A DNA stretch of 64,000 nt, from contig CM048553.1 in NCBI GenBank assembly GCA_026413225.1, positions 117,620,690 to 117,684,689 of the forward strand, given 5' to 3'. Position numbers and translations under genes: made by a program. Shown piece after piece: positions 53,361 to 64,000 of the stretch (the first letter of the stretch is position 1; each line of letters begins with the position of its first letter). A model generated the notes under the pieces. That model was not told the origin of the DNA, did no database searches, and saw only the letters and a list, made by a program, of their open reading frames with translations. This stretch comes from Otis tarda (Eukaryota; Chordata; Aves; Otidiformes; Otididae).

Positions 53361-53575
53361 GCCATGCAAGAATCATGGAGTGATTTAGGTTGGCAAAGAC
53401 TTCTGGAAGTCATCTGGTCTAAGCCCCTGCTCAAAGATGGGCCAACTTCAAAGTCAGGTCAGGTTGCTCAAGGGCCTGTTGAATCGAATTTTAAGTATGT
53501 CCAGATCCTCTCTGGGCACCTGTTTGAGCATTTGATCACTATATTGTGAGGAACTTCTTGACAATATGTTAGTTG
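53361..53575 (-). mobile_element. Older CR1 LINE 3' fragment
   Basis: A more diverged reverse-oriented CR1 end of an older subfamily: ATGGAGTGATTTAGGTTGGC, AAGTCATCTGGTCTAAGCCC, CAGGTCAGGTTGCTCAAGGG, then CTCTGGGCACCTGTTTGAGC. The order matches the CR1 3' region, with many substitutions. It lies in Rab intron 3 in the same orientation as the gene. Confidence 0.85.
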
Positions 53576-54959
53576 GAATCTTGTTCAAAATATCCTTGAA
53601 AGAACTGTTTTCTGCAAATGGATTTGGTACACGGCCACTAGTATTTAATTTTTAAAGGCCAAACAGAATCAGTCTTTCAGAACAGTTGCCTGCAGTAACT
53701 AAAAGCCATGTCAGCAGACAAGAGGGAACACCTTAATAAATTGGACATGACCCACAATCCTACAAATAAAGAATGGTTTCAGGTTCTAAAGTAATTTTCC
53801 TGCAATTATCATGCTCCTAATGAGTGCATTACAAATCCAATATACCTGTATTAGATTTGCCAATAATGTCCTAAGATATTAATCTGTGAATATATTTTTC
53901 TAGTAAGCTTTTAAAGTAGTCATGTTACTTTGTTTCCTCTACTTCTGAATACAAATTTCACAGCAATACAGATATGGCAGGATATTTGTGTCTTCAACTT
54001 CCTTGAATGATAATTCATTTTTAATAGGAAAGTTGCTGTATTCCACACTTAAAGTAATAGAAATACAATAAGAACATTACTGATAATCTGATTGTAATAG
54101 CACTGACTGGCCAGTTTTCAATGGAGTTTTTAGGAATGCTAAATTGCTTAGGTTGTTATTTTCAACTGCTGTTAAAAAGGGCCTAGCACACTAAACAGAT
54201 TTTTTAAAAACTTTCTGTTTAAAATCTCTATGTACAAAGAATTAAAAAAATGAGAGCATAATGTAATAATTGAATTGTCTCAAGATATCCTGTTTGATTG
54301 GTTCAGCTGCAAGCTTTACATTACTTATTAGTCTGGTGTTTAATGAAACCTTTATCTTTTCCTATTTAAAATTGTATTTAATTTTTCTATGCTTGCATAT
54401 TTTAAAGGGTGCTGTAGCAACAGCCACTTTGATACTGGGCGTTTGTGGGGAATCAAATACTGGTTTGCATTCACAGACCAAAGCAAATGCAGGGAATGTC
54501 ACCAACGTCCAGTAAGTAATTAATTTTCATGAAATGCTCTCTGTTTTAACAGTTATTGCTTAAAAACACTTCTTTTACAATGAATGGCCCCATATATTTT
54601 CACCAAGACGCTTCAGAAATTGATATCCCACTAGGACTAAATTAAATTTTTTATTATTATCTAGCTCTGTTACAACACTCACTAATTGCTGGTTTTGAGA
54701 TTGGTACAATCAATCATGCAATTTACATTCCCAGAAATTGTTTTAAAATAGCTATTTTTTCCATTTTTAAAATTCTAAACTAACAAAGTACCTTCAGAGG
54801 TTAAGATTAAACAATCTAAATATTAGTAGCTTGAGTATGTTTACACGAAAGCTTCTAAGTGTCATGAACAGAAAGCAAGCTTGTGCAAATGTGATTTCCT
54901 GTCTGACTTAAGCAGATCTAAGCCTGCATGGTGGCTACAAGAGCTAGTCCTATCTTTCC

Positions 54960-55045
54960 CTCCACCCTACAACTTTTGGTCAGCCCTGAAGTGGTCAGGC
55001 AGCTGGACTAGATGATCATTGTAGGTCCCTTCCAACTGAAATACT
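54960..55045 (+). mobile_element. CR1 3'-terminal scrap
   Basis: Plus-oriented remnant of a CR1 3' end: GGCAGCTGGACTAGATGATC then ATTGTAGGTCCCTTCCAACT then GAAATACTGTAGTCT. Only the untranslated terminus is recognisable, and it is diverged. Confidence 0.8.
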
Positions 55046-56109
55046 GTAGTCTAAAACTGACCTGCCTCTACGTACCAGAGAACACATCAAGAGAGACCTA
55101 GCAATAAAGACCCATGGTACAGGGTCACAGGCAGTTGAATGATCTGATGTCTAAGGGCTTGCCCACTCCTCCCTCCCTGGTTCCTCCCTCACTTTGCTCC
55201 CGCATATTCTTCTCCTGGCCTCCCTACTCTTCTGGCCTTCGTACTCCTACCTGTTTACCTTGCACCTTTGCTTTCTATGAACCTCTTAACTCACTGATGG
55301 AGCACAAAACCATCCAACTGGTCTTGCCGTGTTGGGTTTCTACCACATTAGAAAGTCAGAGTGAACCTCAGAGGGCTCTGACAGGTTCCAGAAGCAGCAC
55401 AGTGGGAGCTCACGTTCAGAAGCAGGAAGGGAGGTGGGAACACTCTCCCCATCTGGCAGCCGTGTGCTGTTGAATCACTTCCTGTGTCACATGAAAGCAC
55501 ATGCTTCCACCTTCAATAATATAAGCAGCTGAGATAACCAAACAGCTCACTGCCACCAAAAACGGATTCTCCTTTTTCTCCCTCAGTTCCTCCTTCTTGA
55601 AACCATTCTCTCAAAGGGAATATCCAGCAAGGACAAAGAGGATGTTTCATTTTATTTATTTCTGTTGATTCTTGAGATGAGGTGACGACACTAAAGTAAT
55701 GAAATTAGGAAAGGGAAATCACTGGTTGTGATACGGAATTTTTACATGGAAGCCAATTAAAATCCTGGGATGAGCTCATGGTGACTGGCTTGTGCGTTAG
55801 CTGCATCAGTGACAGAAGCACCTTAACTCAGCATGTGCAAAACCGGATTGGAAGCTATGTTTTAAAAGTACTTCAGAAAACACTCCTGTATAACCATGGG
55901 CTTGTCCTGGATAATCTACATTGTATTCCAGTTTCAGATAACAGTAATCCCACTGTCATACTGTGTGCCAAGTTAAATGTAAGAAATTCTGATTAGAAAG
56001 ATACAGCTCAAGGAACAAGAATAAATCTCATGCAGACATTTAAAATATTAACTGCAGTAACTCATTAACCACCTTCATTAAGAGATCAGTCACTGTTAGA
56101 TATATTTAC

Positions 56110-56248
56110 CTGATGTATGTCTTTCATCCAGCTTGTTATACTTTGAAAGCTGTCCAGATTTGTGACATCATATACAAGAACAAAGCCTTGTGCACCACGA
56201 AAATAGCTAGTACTAAGTGTATGGAATCGCTCCTGGCCTGCAGTATCC
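56110..56248 (-). CDS. Rab-family GTPase, coding exon 3 (G3 box)
   Basis: Third coding exon, 139 bases. The acceptor is ctttcag, entered in phase 2; the donor is CATCAG|GTAAAT, in phase 0. It completes tryptophan 75 and encodes [20 protein letters not shown], then [20 protein letters not shown], then MKDIHQ, ending at residue 121. WDTAGQE (75-81) is the G3 box, with the catalytic glutamine at position 80. The segment through SYFRGA is the Rab-specific switch II region. This is a canonical, intact Rab core and should bind and hydrolyse GTP. Confidence 0.97.
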
Positions 56249-57655
56249 CTGAAAGAAATTGTAGGAAATCACATATACAGGAGAAAAAAAAAAAAAAAAA
56301 AGATTACATCCAAAACTGCAGAACCTCCAAGAAAAATCACTTTATTTTAAGGAGTATTGTATAAATTTTCAATGATGCACCCTAATATGAAAGGAACAAC
56401 CAAAGATAAGGATGAGAGAATATCTGGGTGCCAGATAAAGCAGTGAAAGGAATACACTAAAGATTTATTCTGAATAATACAGTCTTACTAGGGAAGCTAA
56501 ACCAGCGGTTGAAGTCTATGTGTAACTTCAAGCCCACCATTGCTTCTTTATATACAGTTTACCATTAAGTTTGACTTAAGATTAAATATTAAGATGATTA
56601 CTTAATCATAAAGGTTAACTTCCTGGAGAACAGAAGGCTCTGTGAAGACCTTATTGCAGCCTTTAAATACTTAAAGGAGGCTTATAAGAAAGATAGGGAC
56701 AAACTTTTTACCAGGACCTCTTGTGACAGAAGAAGGAGGCAGATTCAGACTTGATATAAGGAAAACATTTTTTACAATGATGGTGGTGGAACACTGGAAC
56801 AGGTTGCCCAGAGAGGTGGTGGATGCCCCATCCCTGGAAACGTTCAAGGCCAGGTTGGATGAGGCTCTGAGGAACCTGATCTGGTTGGAGATGTCCCTGC
56901 TCCTTGCAGGTGAGGTGGACTAGATGACCTTTAAAGGTCCCTTCCAACCCAGATTACTCTGTGATCAATACAACTCAGGTGATAAAAAAAAATCTGAAGT
57001 ACCAGCACCGCGGGAGTCAGATTACATCCCATATTCTGATAAAACCTTTGTAAACTGTGACACAGAGAATAAGCTGGTTTAGAAGGAAGGTAGATTTTGG
57101 GAAAAAAAAACCCATAAAATACAGGGATGCAGAGATTCCTACACAAAATTATGCCTTTAGAAAGCTGGCAAATATAGATAACCTTCAGTACTGCATGCCT
57201 GGAGAGCTGGGTGTCAGTAGCCCTACACAGCTTTTAGAAAAACCTCAGAAACTAAAAAAGAGAGTGTAGGTTCCCAAAGATTCATCTTACTAGCTCTCTC
57301 TCGGTGACCCTTTTGAACATGCATTTGATGGGCAATGAAATGTGAAATTTTCTTGCTTTGTCACTTCCCTCAATGTTCTTATACAATTAAATATACTTAA
57401 TATGGATCGTAGATCTGCAGTGTTTGTATGCTGCAACAGCAAAGTTTTATTGTTAAAGCAATCTAGCGACAACTCTCTTTTTAACTTACATTAGTTGCTG
57501 CAAAACATATGCTCCCCTAGGCCAAATTCAAATTTTAAAATGACCTAGTCAGAACAATTGCACTTTAGGAAGACATGCAATTAAAAGGAGATGAGATTTT
57601 TCATGCTGTAATTTAATTTAGTTGGCTCTCATTTGTGATATAAATTAAAACTTAC
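56249..57655 (-). other. Rab gene intron 2 (1.4 kb)
   Basis: Short intron between the switch I/beta-strand exon and the G3-box exon. It contains a poly(A) run (about 56283-56301) and one CR1 fragment (56618-56968), and nothing else recognisable. Confidence 0.9.
56618..56968 (+). mobile_element. CR1 LINE 3' fragment
   Basis: A plus-oriented CR1 copy of about 350 bases starting within the ORF2 end (GACCTTATTGCAGCCTTTAA, the LIAAFKYLK equivalent), through GTGGAACACTGGAACAGGTT and GGTGGATGCCCCATCCCTGG, to CTTCCAACCCAGATTACTCT. An internal deletion of roughly 20 bases near 56735 removes the NGFK.. part. It is antisense to the Rab gene. Confidence 0.93.
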
Positions 57656-57716
57656 CATATCTGAAGTTTCACTCTTCTATCATTAAACATTACTGGCTTT
57701 ACTTTAAAATCAATGC
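57656..57716 (-). CDS. Rab-family GTPase, coding exon 2 (RabF1 segment)
   Basis: Second coding exon, 61 bases. It is entered in phase 1 through the split glycine of the ATIG motif and left in phase 2 inside the codon of tryptophan 75. Acceptor: tcttctttcttctag; donor: ATATG|GTAAGT. It encodes GIDFKVKPVMFNDRRVKLQI(W), residues 55-75. IGIDFK is the RabF1 effector-region signature and KLQIW the RabF2 strand. Both agree with Rab8/10/13-type proteins (GIDFKIKT.. and KLQIW), whereas the VMFNDRR stretch between them is divergent. Confidence 0.95.
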
Positions 57717-60700
57717 CTAGAAGAAAGAAGAAAATCTGTAACATTTCTTATAATAACATGGATTCCTTTTGAAGATTGATTCTTAGCTCTAGTTATCATG
57801 CAATTTGGAACAGAAAGTGAAAAGGAACTATATCAAACAAAGGATAACTAGCCAACCATATACATTCAAAATGGAAGCTGTAAAAAGGAATTATTCAATG
57901 GCGATCAAAGCTACGTGCCAATACATTACACAAATACAATACAAAGCAATGGAGGGGCAGGACAAAGCAAAGGTGCAGATATTCTGAAACTACATGCATG
58001 TATTTCCATAAATAGTGAAGTGACGTGACAGCAGTTTCATGGCCTGTGCACAGTAACATTTGGCAAATACATTGGCAATTTTGGCTGTTTCCAGTTTCAT
58101 CACAACAGCGTGGCAGCTATGAATGGGGAGGCAGAAATGCTTACAAAGCTGTTGCACGGGCAATGCCATTTTTCTGTCCTTTCTTCCAATCCCTAAAAAA
58201 AAATATCTAGAGTTCCATGAACAGGAAGATAAATTAGCTGTACTACTTAAAAACAAAAACAAGCATACGCTGGATTTCATTCAAAAAGAAGAGGATTGTC
58301 TCTACAGCCTTAATCTCTGTGTATCCCAGATCCAGAGTGCAAACGCTAAAATCAGGCATTAGCACTTGAAACCAGTGCAAAATGTTGTCTCTGTTTACAT
58401 TGCAGATCTTTCCTCAAACATACTTTCCTTATATTTTATAATGTTTTCCATTGTTACATTATCAAACTAGTACTCCAAATGTGGTAGATGATACCAGGAT
58501 TTATCGCTCGTTGAAGCTCCAAACTTAACATGAGAATCTTCCAGTTATCAGCTGCTATCTTAGATTGATGCATTTCCTCACACTTAACTATTTTTTCCCA
58601 TTACTTTATTGCTGAAATTAGAGATACTGTTTGATAATTTCTCTGCTGATTTTTTTTCTCCACTGAAAAACAATAAGGCTATTTTTGTCAATTATATTAA
58701 TTTAAGTTTAGGTGACACTGTGATAGTTGGTCACATTGCATGGTCAAAATTCCATAAGGTCAAAATATGGCTACTTAACATGACTTCAGAGTGGTCTTTC
58801 ACCTGTAGTAATGTCATTTGAAAGAACTAAACAGATTGAAAGAGCACAAAAATTTTAAGTTAATACCATTGCACTGATTTCTGCAAGAACCTGTCTGCCC
58901 AACTACTTTATCAAAGGAAAGGATCCATGGCAGTAAACCAAAAATGCAACAGAGCAAATTCTCCCTTCCTTTTTACTTCTGGATGTATTGTGCACAAAAC
59001 TTGGATGAGTACACTCTCACATGCAAGACTCCAATGCTATTAACATTTTTGTGTGTATGTGGTAAAAGAGTTTAGGTGGATTTTTAAAATTATTATGATA
59101 ATCATGTTCTTCACTTGATGAATTTTTATTGAAGCTCCAATGGAAAGGAAAGATGAAATAATATAATTGGTATCTGTAATTAATATTACACAAAGCTTCC
59201 TTGATAGAATTAATAATGTCAGATGGAAATGTAATTTAAGCCAAATTTGCTCATGTAAGGTGAAATTCTAACGTGATGGAAAACATTTGCTCCTGGAATT
59301 CACATGGTTTTGTTTAATTACCTGTATCACTTTCTACAATTGATGTTAGAGCAGTTGAGAGGGACAGAGGACGCACTGGGAGGCTGGAATGTCACTTTCA
59401 AATGGTGTGTTGGGAATACAGCAAAAAATTATAATCCAGCCAGGGATTCCCAGACCTACAGGACACAGTTCTTAGCTGACATACATTTTAACAATAAATT
59501 GCTATAAGCTTTTTTTTTATTATTTATAAAAAGGGAAGCAGAATGCTGAATCAGACTAAAACTTAATCTAAATTAAAATAAGGCTTATTGACTTCTTAAG
59601 TCAACTTCAAAATTTATTGACCTAAAAGGTCAATGAATGTTAGTGAAAAACAGAAGTCAATATGTTCTGCATGCATGAATTGTTCATGTGTTTATATGAA
59701 ATTTCCAGCAAACTTAGCAAATTGGAAAGACAGAAAAGAAAAATGAGAAATACAATGCCAAAGACAGCTCACAGATTTCAGATGCTTTCAGGCCCATGTA
59801 TTATACAACATGATCAACACAACAAAGCGAGCATTGATTACCACTCTTGAGATAAATGTTATTTGAATGCAACAGCTTGTATTTGCTTCTTTTAAGCTGT
59901 CAAATAAAACCAAAAAGGTACAAGTTCAAATTTACAGTTGTTATTTCCAAGTTTTATAGCCATGAGTTTAATTTCTTTGCCTTACATTGCAAATAATAAA
60001 TATGCCCATATTAGGATTGAGGCACCTTAAAGACAATTAGGTCTAAAAACCATCAAAATAGTCAGCCACAGGGGAATTCAGCTGTGAATTACCCCTCTCT
60101 TCCCTCAATATCAATAAAACAGTCTTTGGCCATCTGCAAAGGTCCTCTTCAAAGAGGTCTTCTGTAGTTGTAGATAATAATGCATTTTTCACCCCAATAC
60201 AGCTGGCAAGTTCCTTGATAGAAAAGGCTAAAAAAATATGTCTATCTGGAAAAAAATGTGAGTTTGAGCAGCTTAGCAGGAGATGCAATGGTGACAGCAT
60301 GGACAGAGGGTAGTACATGCCCAGGTGCAGGTTCTACCTAGCCCACCTACTGTCATCAGCATCTTCAGCTCTGGAAATGGGAGAGCAGTTGCTATGAACT
60401 CCTGTGCCCAAGCCGGGCAAGGGCCCCAGTGAGGTGCTGTGCCTTGAGCATGCACCATGTTACTCCTACTCACACTTAACCCTTACTAGCTGTTGGTGCA
60501 TTACTGGAATCAGGTTCTTATCCTGCACATGTCAAGGAACATCCGAAGCGGAGCAGCATCTGAGCGGTCACAAGTACTGATAACCACTGTTTTGGTAAGA
60601 AAGGCAACTCATAGCATAAGATCATTTGTTAGGAAAGTAAGAGTGACAAAAAAACCCCAGCCTTGTTAAAAAAAAAAAAAAGTAGATTACTACTAGTGTT

Positions 60701-63700
60701 GTTAACACAGGACATGTTTACCTTCAATATGGTTCATTTTTGTTGATTAACTCTATTTCCCTCTGAAGTGAGTATCAGGGAATCTACACAGACTTCAGAG
60801 CTGGTTCTATTATTCATGGTGCATTAGAACAAATGCGTAGATCACTTGAATTTGCAACTTCACCCTGAATATTTTTTTTTTACATACAGGCATTAAAAAG
60901 CAAAAGATTCCTTTTGAGGAAAAAGTAAAAATAAAATTATCTTGCTTTTTTTTTAATCCTATAGTGGGAGTCGCACCACTTTTAACTATGACAGATTTGG
61001 GAGGACTTACACCTCTACAGAAATGTTCCTCACAGAAAACGTGTGCTGGGGCACAATAGCCACCATAATAAAGCAAAATAACAACCACACAGCCTGTGAG
61101 ATCACAATCCTGTTCACTTGTATGCAAGGGGCTTTCTTGTTCATAAACTTTCTCTATGGCTTTATATGCAATGCCATTGTTTAAACAAAAACATTTATTC
61201 TTTATAGTCTATTCATAATACAATGCATGTGCCTTATGATGCATATAAGTTTAATTAGAAAACTGTAACTGCTTATAATTTACCCAAACTATGTAATTGA
61301 AGAGGAAGGGCATTCAGCCTTGAGTGTTTAAGTGCTGCATAAAAAGCTTTCAACGAAAATTTACTGCAGATGCATTTTTCTTTTTTTTCATAAAATAAAT
61401 AATTTTAGAAAAGTTCACTACTACTGGAGCCTACGATAAAATGTTGTGGGTTTTTTTTCCCCCCCTACAATAATACTAGGATTTTTCCTAGTAACACAAA
61501 CCTGTGATTCATGATGAGACAGAAATGAGACTTTCAACAGCCTTTTAACTTCTGTACCTATGACCCTTTGCCACTAAGGATGGTGATGACACATGATTTT
61601 GTCAGGGAACTTGGATGGCTGAGAGGCTGCACAGCCCAGATAATCCTCCCTCTACTTAAATCACCGTTCCAGCTGGACAGGTAGGGTGAAAAATCAACTA
61701 ACATCAGATGAGTATTCAATAGGCTGTATGACAGACAGGGATCATTTGACTGAGCTTGTACAAAATAGGCATCTGCATGAAAACAGTTATTTGTTTTGAT
61801 GGTGTCAACAAAGAAGGAGAAGACATCACAAAAAGAAAAACCATTGCATTGTGTCTTCCTCCTTTACACTGTTACGGGCCACGATCTACAGGCCATGCTC
61901 TCAGTCGTAGCTGTCTTCATGAAAAAGAAAATTTCACTTCTAACATCACTCTTTCGGAAGCCATCACTCTCAATCCCATTAATTTTAAAAGTCTAAACTC
62001 TAATACACCTCCTAAAATGGAATTAAATGGAACACGGTGTTTCAGAAATAACCTTAACGTCACATTCAGGTAACAAATATCACCTTTGGATGATTCATTT
62101 ACATTTCAGATAAACATTTGTTTAAAAAGTTTTTTAATGTCTCAAGAATAGGTTTCAGGAACCATAATAAAATTAGTAAGATTACTCTCAGTCCGTAACT
62201 GTCACAAAACTCTTTTATCTTAACTATTATTATTTAAACTATTTCAACCCACAGCTTGGAAAATATATTCTTAATGTCATCACCATACAAGAGTTTTTGA
62301 CTCTGCAGTGGACTGAATTAAGAGTAAAAGAAACTGTGTCTCAAAGTAATAACCTCATGGTCAGGAATCTATGTTCCAATACAAAATGCATCAACAAAGC
62401 TGATTTTTATTTTCACAGCCATTCTTTGGGACTCCTTGCTAAGCCTAGTAACAAGCTGCCTGTTATAAGGATCGATTTCATGACTCTACTGCTAGTTGTG
62501 TTCTTCTTTTTTTTTTGTTTGTGCTGGTTTTAGAAGCTGCTTTGTGAGAATGGGCAAGAAAATAAAAAGTAGTCAGGTGTATTCACGTGGGCAGGTCAAG
62601 TCATCTCACGTACATTAAGTATTCCCTGGACCAACTGCTGCCACAGCTATGATCTGTTACTTACTCAGTTAAGCCAACTCCTTTCGCAATGAAAAATGTA
62701 TAAAAGAGATGTGTATTCCAAATGCAGGAACACACAATTTCTTGTGCATACTTTAACCTTCTCATCAAGGTTAAAGTAGAAAATGAAAAATAATTCTTAC
62801 ACTCACGCAAACTTTTAAAAACGAACATTTTCCAATAAAAAATTGGGAAAATCTCCGCAGCAAATGAAACCACCGCACCCACATTATGTGTCTTCATGCT
62901 GATAACCCAGTTTTCAGCATGTGGACAGTCAACTTGCGGTTCCTCTTGGCACCGTGGAGCTGGCATTCCATGGCCGTGGGGAGTTCCCCATCACCTCCCA
63001 TCTGCAGTGGTGCTGCGGAAGGCAGCATGGCGACACAACATAAAACTGCCTTGGTCTGGCAGGACTAATTTTTTCCATCATAGCAATAGCTCTGCCTTAA
63101 TAATCACACACGCGGCCACTTACAGGAGAAGATATCTTGACTTTATACTGTTAGAATTATTACCATGAAGATAAATCCCTTTCTAGCATGGAAAACGGGG
63201 CATTTTACTGATGCCAGACAACTCTTTGAGGTAGATACTGTGTTCTCTGCACTCACACCGGTGTACAGCAACAGGGCCTCTATCAGCAGTCGCGGGCAAT
63301 AGGAAACGGTGAGACACAAGCTGTCTTCCCAAGTTTAAAAAAGAGTGGGTTCAGACAAACAGCAAAGAAAGCGAAACCACAGGCACAAAGAGTTTCTGGA
63401 TCCAGGCTGACATGTTTCCCGACACCCTGTGACAAACCTGTGCAGAGGTTTCAGTTGCTCCAGGGCTGGAGACACGCAGCAGTAGCAGAAGGAGATCTGA
63501 CACCTCCAAAACGGGCGGTGCCCAGCTGCCCGTGCCGGCCAGGCTGCGTTCGAAACCCGCGGCCGTGAGGCCAACCCGGGGAGGGCAGGGAGCGAGGCGG
63601 GCGGCCAGGCGTCCGCCGGCCCACGGGGACACCCGCCAGGCCCTCGGGGCGTCCGGTGAGCTCCCGCGTCTCCACGCAGCCGCCCGCCACCGGCCGGCGG

Positions 63701-63829
63701 GGCCCCGCTTCACGGAGGGCTGCGGGGGACCGTGGGGCGAGCCGGCGGGCACCGGGGGGAACGGGCAGGTGCCGGGCCGGGGGCTGAGAGGGAGCGCCGG
63801 CTGCCCGGAGGCGGCCCGCGGTCACTCAC
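57717..63829 (-). other. Rab gene intron 1 (6.1 kb)
   Basis: First intron, A/T-rich except for the last 350 bases next to exon 1, which belong to a CpG island. I see homopolymer runs and a pair of adjacent palindromes (59588-59634), but no convincing interspersed repeat and no other gene. Open frames of 60-105 codons on either strand have no recognisable content. Confidence 0.8.
59588..59634. repeat. Two adjacent short palindromes
   Basis: TTGACTT CTT AAGTCAA (59588-59604) is followed twelve bases later by ATTGACCT AAA AGGTCAAT (59616-59634). Each has perfect 7- or 8-base arms and a three-base loop. The second contains TGACCT...AGGTCA, an everted pair of nuclear-receptor half-sites spaced by three. 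Function is unknown. Confidence 0.7.
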
Positions 63830-64000
63830 CGATGGTGGCCAAGTAGGAGGAGGTGGGAGCCCCGGCGGGCGGTGAGCCGGGCTCCGTGTACCTCCGTACG
63901 ATGGAGGTCTTCCCCACGCAGGACTCCCCGGCCATCACGATTTTCACCAGCAGCGGCGGCTTCCCCGTACCGCCCTGCCCCAGCCCGGCCATGGCGGGTG
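63480..64000. promoter_or_regulatory. CpG island at the 5' end of the Rab gene
   Basis: CpG density and G+C content rise sharply from about 63480 to the right edge, covering coding exon 1 and the start of intron 1. Transcription runs leftward and only eight bases upstream of the ATG are in the window, so the core promoter and most of the 5' untranslated region are outside. The island suggests a widely expressed gene, which is inference. Confidence 0.85.
63830..63992 (-). CDS. Rab-family GTPase, coding exon 1 (P-loop)
   Basis: First coding exon of a Rab small GTPase, a membrane-bound switch that directs vesicle traffic when GTP-bound. The ATG sits in a strong Kozak context (GCCATGG). It encodes MAGLGQGGTGKPPLLVKIVM, then AGESCVGKTSIVRRYTEPGS, then PPAGAPTSSYLATI, ending one base into a glycine codon at the donor (ATCG|GTGAGT). 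GESCVGKT (22-29) is the P-loop, with a cysteine where most Rabs have glycine or serine. Between the P-loop and the ATIG motif (residues 52-55) there are about six residues more than in Rab10, rich in Pro, Gly, Ala and Ser, so switch I is longer. The gene joins in frame to exons at 57656, 56110, 48659 and 44513. It is nearest to the Rab8/10/13 group, but I cannot equate it with a named paralogue. Confidence 0.93.

Larger units (their letters stand above)
48749..56109 (-). other. Rab gene intron 3 (7.4 kb)
   Basis: Contains three CR1 pieces (51811-51958, 53361-53575, 54960-55045), an isolated GC-rich patch (51361-51690) and an exon-like stretch on the plus strand (54407-54511) noted in the findings. 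The remainder is A/T-rich single-copy sequence with no recognisable gene. Confidence 0.8.

Overview
The window looks like nuclear DNA from a bird. Sparse genes with long introns carry consensus GT-AG splice sites. CpG islands mark two promoters. Nearly all recognisable interspersed repeats are CR1 LINE fragments, several ending in the CR1 3' octamer (ATTCTATG/ATTCTATGATTCT). No SINE-rich or L1-rich background is visible. Everything here comes from reading the sequence; no search was run.

Two genes lie head-to-tail on the minus strand. The left one is GAREM1. Its first coding exon (27091-27211) sits in a large CpG island, and its second coding exon (3724-3864) follows a 23.2 kb intron. Later exons are beyond the left edge. 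The two exons encode the first 87 residues of the adaptor, the start of its CABIT module.

The right gene encodes a Rab-family small GTPase. Five coding exons (63830-63992, 57656-57716, 56110-56248, 48659-48748, 44513-44614) join in frame to give 185 residues with every G box present. A sixth, very short exon at 29816-29863 is proposed. It would add 15 residues ending in the double cysteine expected of a prenylated Rab. The protein resembles the Rab8/10/13 group but has a cysteine in the P-loop and a switch I region about six residues longer than Rab10's. I cannot match it to a mammalian Rab by eye. It is the most interesting item here.

Layout: 1-3723 GAREM1 intron 2 with a CR1 fragment; 3724-27211 GAREM1 exon 2, intron 1 and exon 1; 26730-27840 CpG island; 27212-29815 the gap between the genes; 29816-63992 the Rab gene; 63480-64000 its CpG island, with the promoter itself outside the window. 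The Rab introns hold a decayed CR1/L3-type LINE (about 31230-33070), a CR1 3' end (39309-39881), a CR1 with an inverted 5' half (45286-45813) and several smaller CR1 pieces. Most open frames of 60-280 codons in the introns look like chance.
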